A stretch of DNA of 40,385 nt from Lachnospiraceae bacterium (GTDB lineage Bacteria; Bacillota; Clostridia; Lachnospirales; Lachnospiraceae): the NCBI GenBank assembly GCA_014804345.1, contig JAAUZZ010000023.1, forward strand, positions 39,370 through 79,754, given 5' to 3'. The translations under genes and the position numbers were made by a program. Each line of letters begins with the position of its first letter. The stretch's first letter is position 1. A model generated the notes under the pieces. That model ran no database searches. It saw only the letters and a program-made list of their open reading frames with translations, and was not told where the DNA came from. Below are positions 27,815 to 37,459 of the stretch, piece after piece.

Positions 27815-28996
27815 TTACGAGGGTCTTATGATGCGGTCGATGTAAGAGAGCAGTTTTTCCATGCACAGTCCCAGTCCATAGACAGCAAGGACGGAGGGAA
27901 GAAACACAATCCAGTAAACAAGCAGTTCATTGTAGGTTTTACCGTCTAATGTAAGAAAATAACGTAATATTTTCAGCCCGTACCAACAGATGAAAGAATG
28001 AACCAGATACATTCCGTAAGAATGTCGTCCACAGCTTACAAGAAAGCGGCTTAGTAAGGTATGTGCAAATTCTTTGGAAACGGATATGCGTTTTTTCTCG
28101 ATGTGAATGAGCGCTGCCGTCAGCCAATATACGGCAAATCCCGCGATAGAGGGCATGAGCGTATATATATAGTTTTCTTCCGGCAGCAGGTAAAAATGAA
28201 TGCATATGTAGGCTGCCGCGAGAAATAAAGGAATTGATACAATCAAAGGACATTTAACGGAAAACTCTTTTTTCTCGTAAAAATAAAGCAATATTCCCAA
28301 ACTAAAGCAGGGCAGATGGTTTGTAAAAAAGAAGTACAAAAAAGAGTTATTGTAAGGATAAAGTTCATACCCTGACGCGACTGTAATATGGCGCAGCAAA
28401 TAGTAATTAAATGCCAGTAATAACAGAGGAATCGCACTCATGCATACGGCGGGCAGAGATTTAAGTTTTTTAAAGGTACAAAACAGCAGCGGAAATGTGA
28501 TATAAAGTAAGAAGGCAGTTCCAAGATACCATCCGCCGGGAAATACGTTATTGTTATATTCGGGAAAAAGACCGTGCAAAAACAAAACATTTGTAATAAC
28601 AGCAAGCGGCTCTCGGTTCATAAGGAAACCAAGAAAATCAAGATGATTTATTAGGAGTATGTTTAGCGCCCAATTGATTACCATAACAATGAGAAAGCCC
28701 GGTATCAGCCTGAGATAGCGGCGAAGAATAAAGCGAAGGCTCATTGGCAGGAAGCGTTTGGAGGAATTGGATTTGGTCATATGTTCCCAGGAATAACAAA
28801 GGGAAAATCCGGATGCAAAAAAGAAAAGCTGGCATCCCATCTGACCAAAGTTAATAAGCTGCTTAATCGTTTGCATCATACCGGACATTTCTCCCCAAAT
28901 CATGAAATGTCTGTTGTGAACGATGATGATCATAATGATACCAATTCCCTTTATAATATCCAACGATTTTAGTTTTCTGTCCATGAGGTCCTCCAT
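27815..28996 (-). CDS. Acyltransferase family 3 (OafA-like membrane acyltransferase)
   Basis: RKLKSLDIIKGIGIIMIIIVHNRH, multi-TM, SCGRHSYGMYLVHSFICW; ends near a convergent operon. Confidence 0.85.
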   Translation of the reverse strand: MEDLMDRKLKSLDIIKGIGIIMIIIVHNRHFMIWGEMSGMMQTIKQLINFGQMGCQLFFFASGFSLCYSWEHMTKSNSSKRFLPMSLRFILRRYLRLIPGFLIVMVINWALNILLINHLDFLGFLMNREPLAVITNVLFLHGLFPEYNNNVFPGGWYLGTAFLLYITFPLLFCTFKKLKSLPAVCMSAIPLLLLAFNYYLLRHITVASGYELYPYNNSFLYFFFTNHLPCFSLGILLYFYEKKEFSVKCPLIVSIPLFLAAAYICIHFYLLPEENYIYTLMPSIAGFAVYWLTAALIHIEKKRISVSKEFAHTLLSRFLVSCGRHSYGMYLVHSFICWYGLKILRYFLTLDGKTYNELLVYWIVFLPSVLAVYGLGLCMEKLLSYIDRIIRPS

Positions 28997-29116
28997 ATTG
29001 TATTTGAAATAAAGTTGTGTTTATGTTATTATAAAGAATACCATATTTTTACAAATATTAAAATACTGTAAACAAGGAAAGACAGGATTTTTCATTAAGA
29101 TTCTGTAGGAGGAGTT

Positions 29117-30190
29117 ATGAAAAAAGCAGACTGGCATAAAAAAGGAATATTGATATTAGGCATGATAATGCTGTTTATGATGCCTGTTTCGGTATCAGCG
29201 GCAGAGATAGAAGTTTCTGAGGAGGCGATTGAGGAAGCAGAAACAGAAGCGCCAACGATGCCTGTTGATCCGGAATTGGAAATGATTCAGGCGGAGCAGA
29301 TGGAAATTGTATTGCGGGACATTCCGCTTGACAAGTATCACAATATTAATGCGCTGGGTGATTCTATTACGGAGGGGATTGGCGCAAGTTCTCCGGATAA
29401 AGCATATCCTGTGATCTTGTCAAAACTTACAGGCGCGCATGTAAACAATTACGGCGTATCAGGATCCAGAATTACCGATATTGAAAGCCCGTATTTCAAT
29501 CCGGGATCCTTTGTGGACAGAATGTACAATATGGATAAAACGGCGGACTTGATTATCGTTTTTGGAGGCACCAATGATTTCTGGTGCGGCGATTGTCCGA
29601 TCGGAAAACGTACGGACACTTGTGTCAATACATTTTACGGAGCATTGAATCGAATCATATCGTATTTAAAGAATACCTATCCCGAGGCGGATATTGTTTT
29701 TGTGGTGCCATATCAACAGAGTAAAGACGCCGATGCAACGCACCCCTATAAGCGAAGCACTTACGGGAATTTCGGTACGGGCACGTTAAAGCAGTACCGT
29801 GTTGCGATGCTTGACCGCTGTGAGTATTATGGGATACCGGTATTGGATCTTTATGCGGACTATGAGTTGAATACGGCAGACAATCGTGAAGCGCTTGAAA
29901 AATACGGAAACTTTATCTGTGACGGCTGCCATTTGAACGACGCGGGCTACAATCTGCTTGCGCGCAAGATTTATCGGTTTATCATGCAGGATTTTTCGCA
30001 GTATGTGCCCGAGTATACGGAGATTAACGACATGGTATTTGAAACGGCGGCGCTTCCGGCGTTGATCAATGATGGAAGTTTTGTAATGCCAAACGGTCAG
30101 ATTATACCGTGCAAGGAAGGCTTTGAGGTGGATCCGACGATGCCGTTACAGCAGTTATACCAGAATTTGATCATATCGGCAATGCACTGA
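29117..30190 (+). CDS. Secreted SGNH/GDSL-family hydrolase
   Basis: Signal peptide; block I ALGDSITEGIGAS, block III VFGGTNDFWCG, block V DGCHLNDAGYNLLA. Confidence 0.85.
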   Translation: MKKADWHKKGILILGMIMLFMMPVSVSAAEIEVSEEAIEEAETEAPTMPVDPELEMIQAEQMEIVLRDIPLDKYHNINALGDSITEGIGASSPDKAYPVILSKLTGAHVNNYGVSGSRITDIESPYFNPGSFVDRMYNMDKTADLIIVFGGTNDFWCGDCPIGKRTDTCVNTFYGALNRIISYLKNTYPEADIVFVVPYQQSKDADATHPYKRSTYGNFGTGTLKQYRVAMLDRCEYYGIPVLDLYADYELNTADNREALEKYGNFICDGCHLNDAGYNLLARKIYRFIMQDFSQYVPEYTEINDMVFETAALPALINDGSFVMPNGQIIPCKEGFEVDPTMPLQQLYQNLIISAMH

Positions 30191-30256
30191 TCAAGATATT
30201 GACCGGGATTTGAATAAAGCAGGACAGAACAGACATTAAAGGATGGAACGGGTAAG

Positions 30257-31990
30257 ATGAATACGATCGGGAACGTGATTAGAAAACGCTGGCATTGGAT
30301 TTTTGCGGGAGGGATTTTTGCGTGTGAGTCGCTTATCCTGTTATTGTGCCGCGAGCATATATATGTGGGTATTTGTGATAATCTGGATTTATTTATTACA
30401 CAACTGAAAATGCTTCATGATAATGGGGCGTTTTTTGTGCATCATCAGGAGATGCCCATACTGGGAAGCATCCACAGAAATTATTTTCCGTCCGAGTTTT
30501 CCCTTTATAATATCTTATATCTGATTTTGCCGGACATTTACGCATATATTGCCGGTTTCGCGTTAAAGCTCGTGATTGCGTTATGCTCTTGTGTTCTGCT
30601 GGCGAAACTTGTGTTAGGAAAAACGTATCAGGAGTATGAAAAAATAGTTGTTTTAGTGGCAGTGGCATTTGCAACACTGCCGTTATATCCCATGTATGCG
30701 ATTTGTTTTGCGTCGCTGCCGCTGATTTTGTATCTTTTTATCCGGATTTATCGTGAATCAAACAAGTGGCTTTATTTTGCGGTATTTTTATATCCGTTAC
30801 TCTCGTATTTCACGTTTTTTGGCGCGTTTTTGCTGGGATATCTGCTGATCGCGATCATTGTTTTGTGGATTAGGGATAAAAAACCGTCCTTACGGCTTGT
30901 GGGCGCGTTTGTGGCATTGATGCTGGGGTTTGTGTGTTTCGAGTACCGATTATTCAGCGTAATGCTCTTGTCCGACGAAGCGACCATCAGAAGTACAATG
31001 GTGATCGCAAACTATGGGATTGCCGATTTGTGGAAAAGTTTTGTGACAGTATTTCTGTATGGATTTTCCCATGCAAAATCTGTGCATACCTATTTTGTGC
31101 TTCCAGTGTGCGCACTGTATTTTATCTGGAACAACATACAGTATGTGATGGGCAAAAAGAAGGGCAAAGTATACGCCGATGCGTTTAACCTCACGGTTTT
31201 GTTTATCGTGTTTAACTGCGTCGTATACGCATTCTATTTCTGGGAACCGCTCAGAAATCTGATTGAAGCGCTTCTTCCGCCGTTGAAAGGCTTTCAGTAT
31301 GGCAGAACGATCTTTTTCAACGCCTTTGCATGGTATTTCGCGTTTTTCATTGCAGTGAAAGATTTGTGTCAAAAACATCAAAGAATAGCATATCTTGCCT
31401 GCATTTTGGCAATCGTGGCTGTGGGTGGAACGCAGTGCGAATACAGCGATTTTTATAACACATGCTACTGCAATTTGTATAAGCTGGTGAAACACAAAGA
31501 AGTCAATCAATTAAGTTACGGCGAATTTTATGGAGCCCCTTTGCTCAAGGACATCAAGAAGGACATCGGATATACAGCGGATCAGGGAGCGTGCGCCTAC
31601 GGATTTCACCCGGCGATGCTCTCTTATAACGGCATCACGACGATTGACGGTTACTGCGGTTATTACAGTCAAAGCTATAAAGAGCAGTTTCGGACGGCGA
31701 TCGCTCCCACGCTTGATAGCAGTGAGCGGTGGCAGAAGTATTATGACGAGTGGGGCTGCCGGGCGTATCTCTTCTCCGCGTCGGGAGAGAATTTGTATGA
31801 TTTTGGCGCAAATGCGGACGCACCGCCGCAGGATATTCAGATTGATGCGTCGGCATTAAAGGAGCTTGGCTGTGATTATATTTTTTCCCGAGTGGAGATT
31901 ACCAATGCCGCTGACATGGGATTGGATTTTTTCAACAAATACGACAAGGAAGGCATACCGTACAGTGTATATCTGTATGAATTAAAGTAA
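30257..31990 (+). CDS. Polytopic membrane protein of unknown function (possibly DUF6044/GT-C-like)
   Basis: 577 aa with about 10 hydrophobic helices followed by a soluble C-terminal segment; family name from memory only. Confidence 0.5.
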   Translation: MNTIGNVIRKRWHWIFAGGIFACESLILLLCREHIYVGICDNLDLFITQLKMLHDNGAFFVHHQEMPILGSIHRNYFPSEFSLYNILYLILPDIYAYIAGFALKLVIALCSCVLLAKLVLGKTYQEYEKIVVLVAVAFATLPLYPMYAICFASLPLILYLFIRIYRESNKWLYFAVFLYPLLSYFTFFGAFLLGYLLIAIIVLWIRDKKPSLRLVGAFVALMLGFVCFEYRLFSVMLLSDEATIRSTMVIANYGIADLWKSFVTVFLYGFSHAKSVHTYFVLPVCALYFIWNNIQYVMGKKKGKVYADAFNLTVLFIVFNCVVYAFYFWEPLRNLIEALLPPLKGFQYGRTIFFNAFAWYFAFFIAVKDLCQKHQRIAYLACILAIVAVGGTQCEYSDFYNTCYCNLYKLVKHKEVNQLSYGEFYGAPLLKDIKKDIGYTADQGACAYGFHPAMLSYNGITTIDGYCGYYSQSYKEQFRTAIAPTLDSSERWQKYYDEWGCRAYLFSASGENLYDFGANADAPPQDIQIDASALKELGCDYIFSRVEITNAADMGLDFFNKYDKEGIPYSVYLYELK

Positions 31991-32027
31991 TCGAAAACCA
32001 AAAATACAAGATAGAGGAAAGTATCAA

Positions 32028-33482
32028 ATGAGTAAGGAAAGAGTATTATTATTTTATCCGCCCGGAGCGCTTTTTCAGAGGGGCGAGGATCGCTGTCAGC
32101 AAAATATTGATGACGGCTCCGCACAGGCAATGCGTGCCTGTAACGATTTGGGCTATGCCGCCGCAATTTTGATGAAAGGCGGTTACGAGGTAAAGCTTCA
32201 GGATTACCAGACACAAGGAGATACCTTTGATGCACTGATAAGGGATATGGATGCGTTTCAGCCGGATATGATCATGATGAGCATCACGAATACAACGATT
32301 TTTGATGATATCAAGGTTGTAAATACCTTAAAAGAAAAGTATGATCCGATTGTTGTGTTAAAGGGCGCGCTCTTTTTTGATCCGGAACAGGCAATGCTTG
32401 ATCTGCTTGATCTGTCAAATGTTGACTATTTGATTGGCGGTGAAATTGATTTCTGCATCGGAAAAATTGCGGATTATTGTTTTAAAGGCATCGGAACGCC
32501 CGCGGAAATCAACAATATCTTATATAAAGACGAAAACGGCAAAATCGTTCCGACGAAGTTTCATGTGTGGGACGATGACCTTGACGCACAGCCGTTTCCC
32601 GCAAGAGAGTTGATGCGCAATGAGCTGTATATCCGTCCCGATACGAAAGAGCCGATGGCGACAATCCAGACTGCAAGAGGCTGTCCGAGTCAGTGCGTGT
32701 TCTGCTTGACGCCCGAAATATCAGGAAAGCGTGTGCGCTTTCGCAGTCCTCAAAATGTACTGGATGAAATGATTGAGTGTTATGAGAAGCATCACATCAG
32801 AAATTTCTTTTTTAAGGCGGATACCTTTACGATTGACCCCGCGTGGGTGCAGAAGATGTGCGAGCTGATTATTGACTCAAAACTCTACGGCAAAATTGAG
32901 TTTACCGCAAACTCACGCGTGCGTCCGCTCAAAAAAGAAACACTGGAACTGATGAAAAAAGCGGGCTGTTTCCTGGTAGCGTTTGGCTTTGAATCGGGCA
33001 GTGACGAGATGCTTAAAATAATGCGAAAAGGGACAACAGTGGAAGAAAACAGACAGGCTGCAAAGTGGTGTAAGGAAATCGGTCTGCGCTTTTGGGGATA
33101 CTTCGTCATCGGGTTTCCCTGGGAGAAAAAGGAGGATATCCTTTTGACCAAGAAGCTTGTGATGGAGACCGATCCGGACTTTATCGAAGTCACGATCGCG
33201 CTTCCCTTTTACGGAACGCCGATGTATGAGACCTGTAAACAGGAAAATTTGCTTGAAAAGTCGGTGCTTGGAAGTGATTTCTTCCATTCCAGCACGAAAG
33301 GAACCATGTACCTGACGCTGGAAGAAGTCATGAAGCTTCGAAAAAATATACTGCTTAGCTTTTACTTAAGACCGAAGTATATCATTCGACGGATGGGGGA
33401 TTGCGTGAAAGACCCCGGTATTTTTGTACAGTATGTAAAGTATGGACTGAAATTGGTCATCAATCTGTTTAAGACCAAATAA
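32028..33482 (+). CDS. Radical SAM protein with N-terminal B12-binding-like domain
   Basis: TARGCPSQCVFCL (CxxxCxxC), N-terminal Rossmann-like region, GFESGSDEMLKIMRKGTTVEENRQAAKWCKEIGLRFWGYFVIGFPWE. Confidence 0.85.
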   Translation: MSKERVLLFYPPGALFQRGEDRCQQNIDDGSAQAMRACNDLGYAAAILMKGGYEVKLQDYQTQGDTFDALIRDMDAFQPDMIMMSITNTTIFDDIKVVNTLKEKYDPIVVLKGALFFDPEQAMLDLLDLSNVDYLIGGEIDFCIGKIADYCFKGIGTPAEINNILYKDENGKIVPTKFHVWDDDLDAQPFPARELMRNELYIRPDTKEPMATIQTARGCPSQCVFCLTPEISGKRVRFRSPQNVLDEMIECYEKHHIRNFFFKADTFTIDPAWVQKMCELIIDSKLYGKIEFTANSRVRPLKKETLELMKKAGCFLVAFGFESGSDEMLKIMRKGTTVEENRQAAKWCKEIGLRFWGYFVIGFPWEKKEDILLTKKLVMETDPDFIEVTIALPFYGTPMYETCKQENLLEKSVLGSDFFHSSTKGTMYLTLEEVMKLRKNILLSFYLRPKYIIRRMGDCVKDPGIFVQYVKYGLKLVINLFKTK

Positions 33483-33505
33483 CAGGTCTTGAAAACGGAG
33501 AGGCT

Positions 33506-33534
33506 TTGACGAAACAGTAAGGATATGATATAAT
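33506..33534 (+). promoter_or_regulatory. Near-consensus promoter upstream of the Uma2-family gene
   Basis: TTGACG, 17-nt spacer, TATAAT (33529-33534). Confidence 0.75.
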
Positions 33535-33585
33535 GAGCGTTAGCGAGAAGAGCATGCTTGCATGTTCGGCGAGCGGCGAATGATG

Positions 33586-33608
33586 ATCATAAAATGCAAT
33601 TTTATGAT
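33586..33608. repeat. 10-bp perfect inverted repeat in the leader of the Uma2 gene
   Basis: ATCATAAAAT-gca-ATTTTATGAT. Confidence 0.8.
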
Positions 33609-33650
33609 ATACTGAATGCAATAAAACACGAAGGACAAGGAGAATCCAAT

Positions 33651-34193
33651 ATGGCATTAAAGGAATTAAATACATATACGATAAATGATATATACGAGCT
33701 TCCCGACGGACAGCGGGCGGAGTTAATCGACGGAAAGGTTTATTATATGGCGCCCTCCACAAGAGGTCACCAGCGAATCGTAGGAGAGCTCTTTGCGACA
33801 ATCCGTGAGCACATCAGAAAAAATAACGGAAAGGGCGAGGTTGACATTGCTCCGTTTGGCGTATTCATAGACGCTGACGATAAGAGTTATGTGGAGCCGG
33901 ATATCTGTGTGATCATGGATCCGAACAAGCTGGATGATAAAGGCTGTAACGGCGCTCCCGATTGGATTATCGAGGTTGTATCCCCTGCAAGCAGAAAAGT
34001 CGACTATACGACGAAGCTTTTTAAGTATCGTTCCGCGGGGGTGCGTGAGTATTGGCTAGTCGATTTTGAAAAGAGCCGAGTCATGGTCTATAATTTTTCG
34101 CAGGACGATATGACGGAGTACAGCTTTACGGAGGATATTCCGGCGGGAATCTATTCCGATCTTGTTATTCGGATGTCAAATCTTGAACTGTAA
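33651..34193 (+). CDS. Uma2-family (DUF820) putative nuclease
   Basis: TYTINDIYELPDGQRAELIDGKVYYMAPSTRGHQRIVGEL...YVEPDICVIMDPNKLDDKGCNGAPDWIIEVVSPASRKVDYTTKLFKYRSAGVREYWLVD; start 33651 with RBS aaggagaa. Confidence 0.88.
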   Translation: MALKELNTYTINDIYELPDGQRAELIDGKVYYMAPSTRGHQRIVGELFATIREHIRKNNGKGEVDIAPFGVFIDADDKSYVEPDICVIMDPNKLDDKGCNGAPDWIIEVVSPASRKVDYTTKLFKYRSAGVREYWLVDFEKSRVMVYNFSQDDMTEYSFTEDIPAGIYSDLVIRMSNLEL

Positions 34194-34210
34194 AAAATTT
34201 TTTCCGTATA

Positions 34211-34239
34211 TTGCCAAATGATGAAAAATCGGATATGAT
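34211..34239 (+). promoter_or_regulatory. Sigma-A-like promoter for the flagellin-like gene
   Basis: TTGCCA, 17-nt spacer, TATGAT. Confidence 0.55.
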
Positions 34240-34299
34240 ATAAGTAATGAAATATTGGATAAAAGATTGATATAAAAATAACAAGAAAGGGTGATTGTT

Positions 34300-35055
34300 A
34301 TGCGCGGTATTACAAAAATTCAATCAGTGACAGGCTACGGACAGATTGCCAGCGGTAAAAAGATTAACCGTGCGGCGGATAATGCTGCCGGGATGGCGAT
34401 TGCGAATAAGTTAAAAGCAAATGCAAGTGCGACAAAAGTAGCAACGAGAAATACCAGAGAGGGTATTAATGTCACGAATATTGCAGACGGCGGATATGAC
34501 AGCATCATGGAGAGATTACAAAGCGTCAGAGAACTTGCCGTTAAGGCGATGAACGGTACAAACAGTGATGACGACAAACGAATCATACAGGACGAGATTA
34601 ATCAGCAGCTTTCCGGCATCAATGAATCGGGCAAGAATACAATTTACAATCAGACAAAACTGATGGACGGCAGTATGGCGACGATGGATATTGCAAGCAA
34701 TCCGACTGGAAAGGGCAGCCGAATTCAACTTGAAAATGCAAGCCTTGACGCGCTTGGATTGGCAGGGTTCAGTGTGACAGGCGGCAAGATTGATCTTGAC
34801 GCGATCGATAAGGCAATTGATAAAGTAAGCGCCGACAGAAGCAAGTTAGGCGCAAACGCAAACGGGCTTGCGGCAAGAGAGCGTTCTAATCAGGTGGCTT
34901 ATGAGAACATGACGGCAGCACAGAGCCGCATCGAGGATTTGGATGTCGGAAAGGCATCGACAGAGTTAAAACGCGACGAGGCTTTGCAGAAAGCTCAGAT
35001 TGCAATGTTCAAAAAGCAGAGAGAACAAGAGGCAATGATTACAAAGATTATGTAA
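34300..35055 (+). CDS. Short flagellin-family protein with atypical termini
   Basis: ASGKKINRAADNAAGMAIANKL...TREGINVTNIADGGYDSIMERLQSVRELAVKAMNGTNSDDDKRIIQDEINQQLSGI...YNQTKLMDG; C-terminal NMTAAQSRIEDLDVGKASTELKRDE. Confidence 0.85.
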   Translation: MRGITKIQSVTGYGQIASGKKINRAADNAAGMAIANKLKANASATKVATRNTREGINVTNIADGGYDSIMERLQSVRELAVKAMNGTNSDDDKRIIQDEINQQLSGINESGKNTIYNQTKLMDGSMATMDIASNPTGKGSRIQLENASLDALGLAGFSVTGGKIDLDAIDKAIDKVSADRSKLGANANGLAARERSNQVAYENMTAAQSRIEDLDVGKASTELKRDEALQKAQIAMFKKQREQEAMITKIM

Positions 35056-35071
35056 ACAATATAAAGCGGAT

Positions 35072-35107
35072 AAAAAATCCCCTACAGTATTCTGTGGGGG
35101 ATTTTTT
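35072..35107. terminator. Bidirectional terminator between convergent flagellin-like and glycerate kinase genes
   Basis: AAAAAATCCCCTACAG-tatt-CTGTGGGGGATTTTTT. Confidence 0.85.
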
Positions 35108-35140
35108 AGTTCTAAAATTATATCCCATATCAAAATCCCC

Positions 35141-36283
35141 TTATTTCTGAATTGTTTGTATTAAACGGAATACCTGTTCAACAGTGGCACTCATATTTTT
35201 TCTTGCATTGTCCGGATCCATAGCCTCCTGCAAGGTCTGCACACCTCTCAGAATTGGGAAAAACGCATCAATTCCATGTTCATTGCAGGCAACGGCGTCT
35301 TCTGTCACACAGCCTGAGAATGCAATTACTTTTTTGTCATGTTTTTTTGCAAGTCCGGCAACGCCAATTGGAGCTTTGCCAAATACAGTCTGCCCGTCAA
35401 GCCGTCCCTCTCCGGTTACAACGATATCGGCTGACGTGATATAGTCCTCCAACTTTGTTTCCTCCAAAACAATCTTAATTCCGGATTCTAATACAGCATT
35501 GGTGTAGGAAAGAAAGGCAAATCCCAGACCTCCTGCCGCGCCTGTTCCAGCTTGCTTTGCATTGGCATGAGGATACTTCTCGGTAGTCAGCTTTGCATAA
35601 TTGACAAGCCATTCATCCATTTGCTTGATCATTGTCGGCGTTGCGCCTTTTTGTGGTCCAAAGACAGCGCTGCAGCCCTGTTCTCCACACAAAATATTTG
35701 TTACATCACATGCAATTTTAAAGGTACATTCTTTTAATTCCGGTAAGACATCTTCGTCCGTAATGGACACAAGTTCCTTTAACCCTTTTGCGCCAAACGG
35801 AACCTGTTTTCCGTCTTTGTCAAGCATACCGTAGCCTAATGCCTGCAACATACCGATTCCGCCGTCGTTTGTAGCGCTTCCGCCAATGCCGATAATGAAG
35901 TGTCTGCATCCTTTGGAGATTGCGTTCTTGATCACTTCGCCAACCCCGTATGTAGTCGTGTTCAGCGGATTTCTGTCCTGCTCGGTGACAAGAGTAACGC
36001 CTGCCGCACCCGACATTTCAATAATGGCTGTCTGTGTATCCTCAATGATGCCGTATACACATTTTACAGGTTTGCCTAATGGTCCTGTTACGTCAATGCT
36101 TTCGAGCTTTCCGTCCATTCCTAAGGTAAGCGCTTCCACGGTACCCTCGCCACCGTCGGCAAGCGGACGGACACACACCTCCGAACCGGGTATCACTTTT
36201 GAAATGCTTTCCTTGATAACTTCACCTGCTTTTAAAGAGGATAGGCTGCCTTTGAGTGAGTCAATCGCAACAACTACTTTCAT
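35141..36283 (-). CDS. Glycerate kinase (GlxK/GarK family)
   Basis: MKVVVAIDSLKGSLSSLKAGEVIKESI, RPLADGGEGTVEAL, GIGGSATNDGGIGMLQALG, GTGAAGGLGFAF, GEGRLDGQT. Confidence 0.94.
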   Translation of the reverse strand: MKVVVAIDSLKGSLSSLKAGEVIKESISKVIPGSEVCVRPLADGGEGTVEALTLGMDGKLESIDVTGPLGKPVKCVYGIIEDTQTAIIEMSGAAGVTLVTEQDRNPLNTTTYGVGEVIKNAISKGCRHFIIGIGGSATNDGGIGMLQALGYGMLDKDGKQVPFGAKGLKELVSITDEDVLPELKECTFKIACDVTNILCGEQGCSAVFGPQKGATPTMIKQMDEWLVNYAKLTTEKYPHANAKQAGTGAAGGLGFAFLSYTNAVLESGIKIVLEETKLEDYITSADIVVTGEGRLDGQTVFGKAPIGVAGLAKKHDKKVIAFSGCVTEDAVACNEHGIDAFFPILRGVQTLQEAMDPDNARKNMSATVEQVFRLIQTIQK

Positions 36284-36310
36284 TTATATTGTTCCTTTCC
36301 AAAATGTTTT

Positions 36311-36369
36311 TTATGATAAAGCAAAAACCCCCGCGGCTTATGACAAGCACAGGGGTTTGTTTATCATAA
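36311..36369 (-). terminator. Long extended terminator hairpin after buk
   Basis: Outer arms TTATGATAAA/TTTATCATAA and inner AAAACCCC/GGGGTTT; minus strand shows GGGGGTTTTT and then a later A/T-rich tract. Confidence 0.7.
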
Positions 36370-36375
36370 ATATAA

Positions 36376-37443
36376 TTAATATTCCATTGCCTTTTCTTCG
36401 CCGTTCATCACGCGAAGCGCGCCCTGAGCAAGCGCAAGCAGCTCGTCTTCGCCGGGATATACGGTAAATGGAGCAATCCATTCTGCTCTTTCCTTAAGTG
36501 TAGCGACTACGTCAGCTGCGTATGCGATACCGCCCGTCACGATAATCCGGTCAACTTTTCCGTTCAGGACGCATGCCATAGAGCCGATATCCTTTGAAAC
36601 TTGAAGAAGGAATGCCTCTTTTGCTTCAGCAGCTGTTTTGTTGCCTTCCTCGGCAAGCTTTGATACCTCACGCATATCGTTTGTGCCAAGATAAGCGTTA
36701 AATCCGCCCTTTCCAATCAGCTTGCTGTATACTTCTTTCTCGGTATATTTTCCGGAAAAGCACATTTTCACGAGTGCAGCGCAGGGAACGCCACCGGCAC
36801 GCTCGGGAGAGAATGCGCCGTCGCCGTCAAATGCGCTGAATACGTCGATAACTTTGCCGTTTTCATGTGCGCCGACAGAAACGCCGCCGCCCATATGTAC
36901 CACGATTAAACGCAGTGACTCGTATGGTTTGCCGATTTCATTCGCATATCGTTTTGCAACTGCCTTTTGGTTCAGCGCATGGAAAATACTGCCGCGCGGA
37001 AGTTCCGGAACGCCGGAATATCTTGCAATCGGCATCAGCTCGTCAACTACGACAGGGTCAACGATGTAAGAAGGAACGCCAACAGAATCCGCGATTTCCT
37101 TTGCAAGAATGCCGCCAAGGTTAGAAGCGTGCTGTCCTTGTACCCCAATCTTTAAGTCGGCAAGCAGTGCGTCCGTTACTGCGTATGTGCCGCCTGAAAT
37201 CGGCTTTAACATACCGCCGCGTCCGACTACGACATTGAGTGACTTGATATCAAAATTCTTTTCCGCTAATAAGTCCGTGATAATTTTCTTTCTAAAATCC
37301 TTTTGGTCTACAATCGTGGCATACTGCGAAATCTCTTCGGTAGAATGTCTTAATGTTTCCTCAAACAATAAATTTTCGTCCTCGAAAACACCGATTTTTG
37401 TAGAAGTAGAGCCCGGATTGATAATCAGACTTTTGATTGACAT
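36376..37443 (-). CDS. buk: Butyrate kinase
   Basis: [98 protein letters not shown]. Confidence 0.96.
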   Translation of the reverse strand: MSIKSLIINPGSTSTKIGVFEDENLLFEETLRHSTEEISQYATIVDQKDFRKKIITDLLAEKNFDIKSLNVVVGRGGMLKPISGGTYAVTDALLADLKIGVQGQHASNLGGILAKEIADSVGVPSYIVDPVVVDELMPIARYSGVPELPRGSIFHALNQKAVAKRYANEIGKPYESLRLIVVHMGGGVSVGAHENGKVIDVFSAFDGDGAFSPERAGGVPCAALVKMCFSGKYTEKEVYSKLIGKGGFNAYLGTNDMREVSKLAEEGNKTAAEAKEAFLLQVSKDIGSMACVLNGKVDRIIVTGGIAYAADVVATLKERAEWIAPFTVYPGEDELLALAQGALRVMNGEEKAMEY

Positions 37444-37459
37444 ATTGCTATTCCTCCCT

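Noticed and set aside
34190-34220. Sigma-28 (TAAA-N15-GCCGATAA) promoter for the flagellin-like gene
   Set aside because: Best alignment gives only a partial -10 (GCCAAATG); the sigma-A-like TTGCCA-N17-TATGAT fits better
35886-36467. 193-aa plus-strand ORF across glycerate kinase start and buk end
   Set aside because: Antisense to two strong CDS and crosses a terminator hairpin
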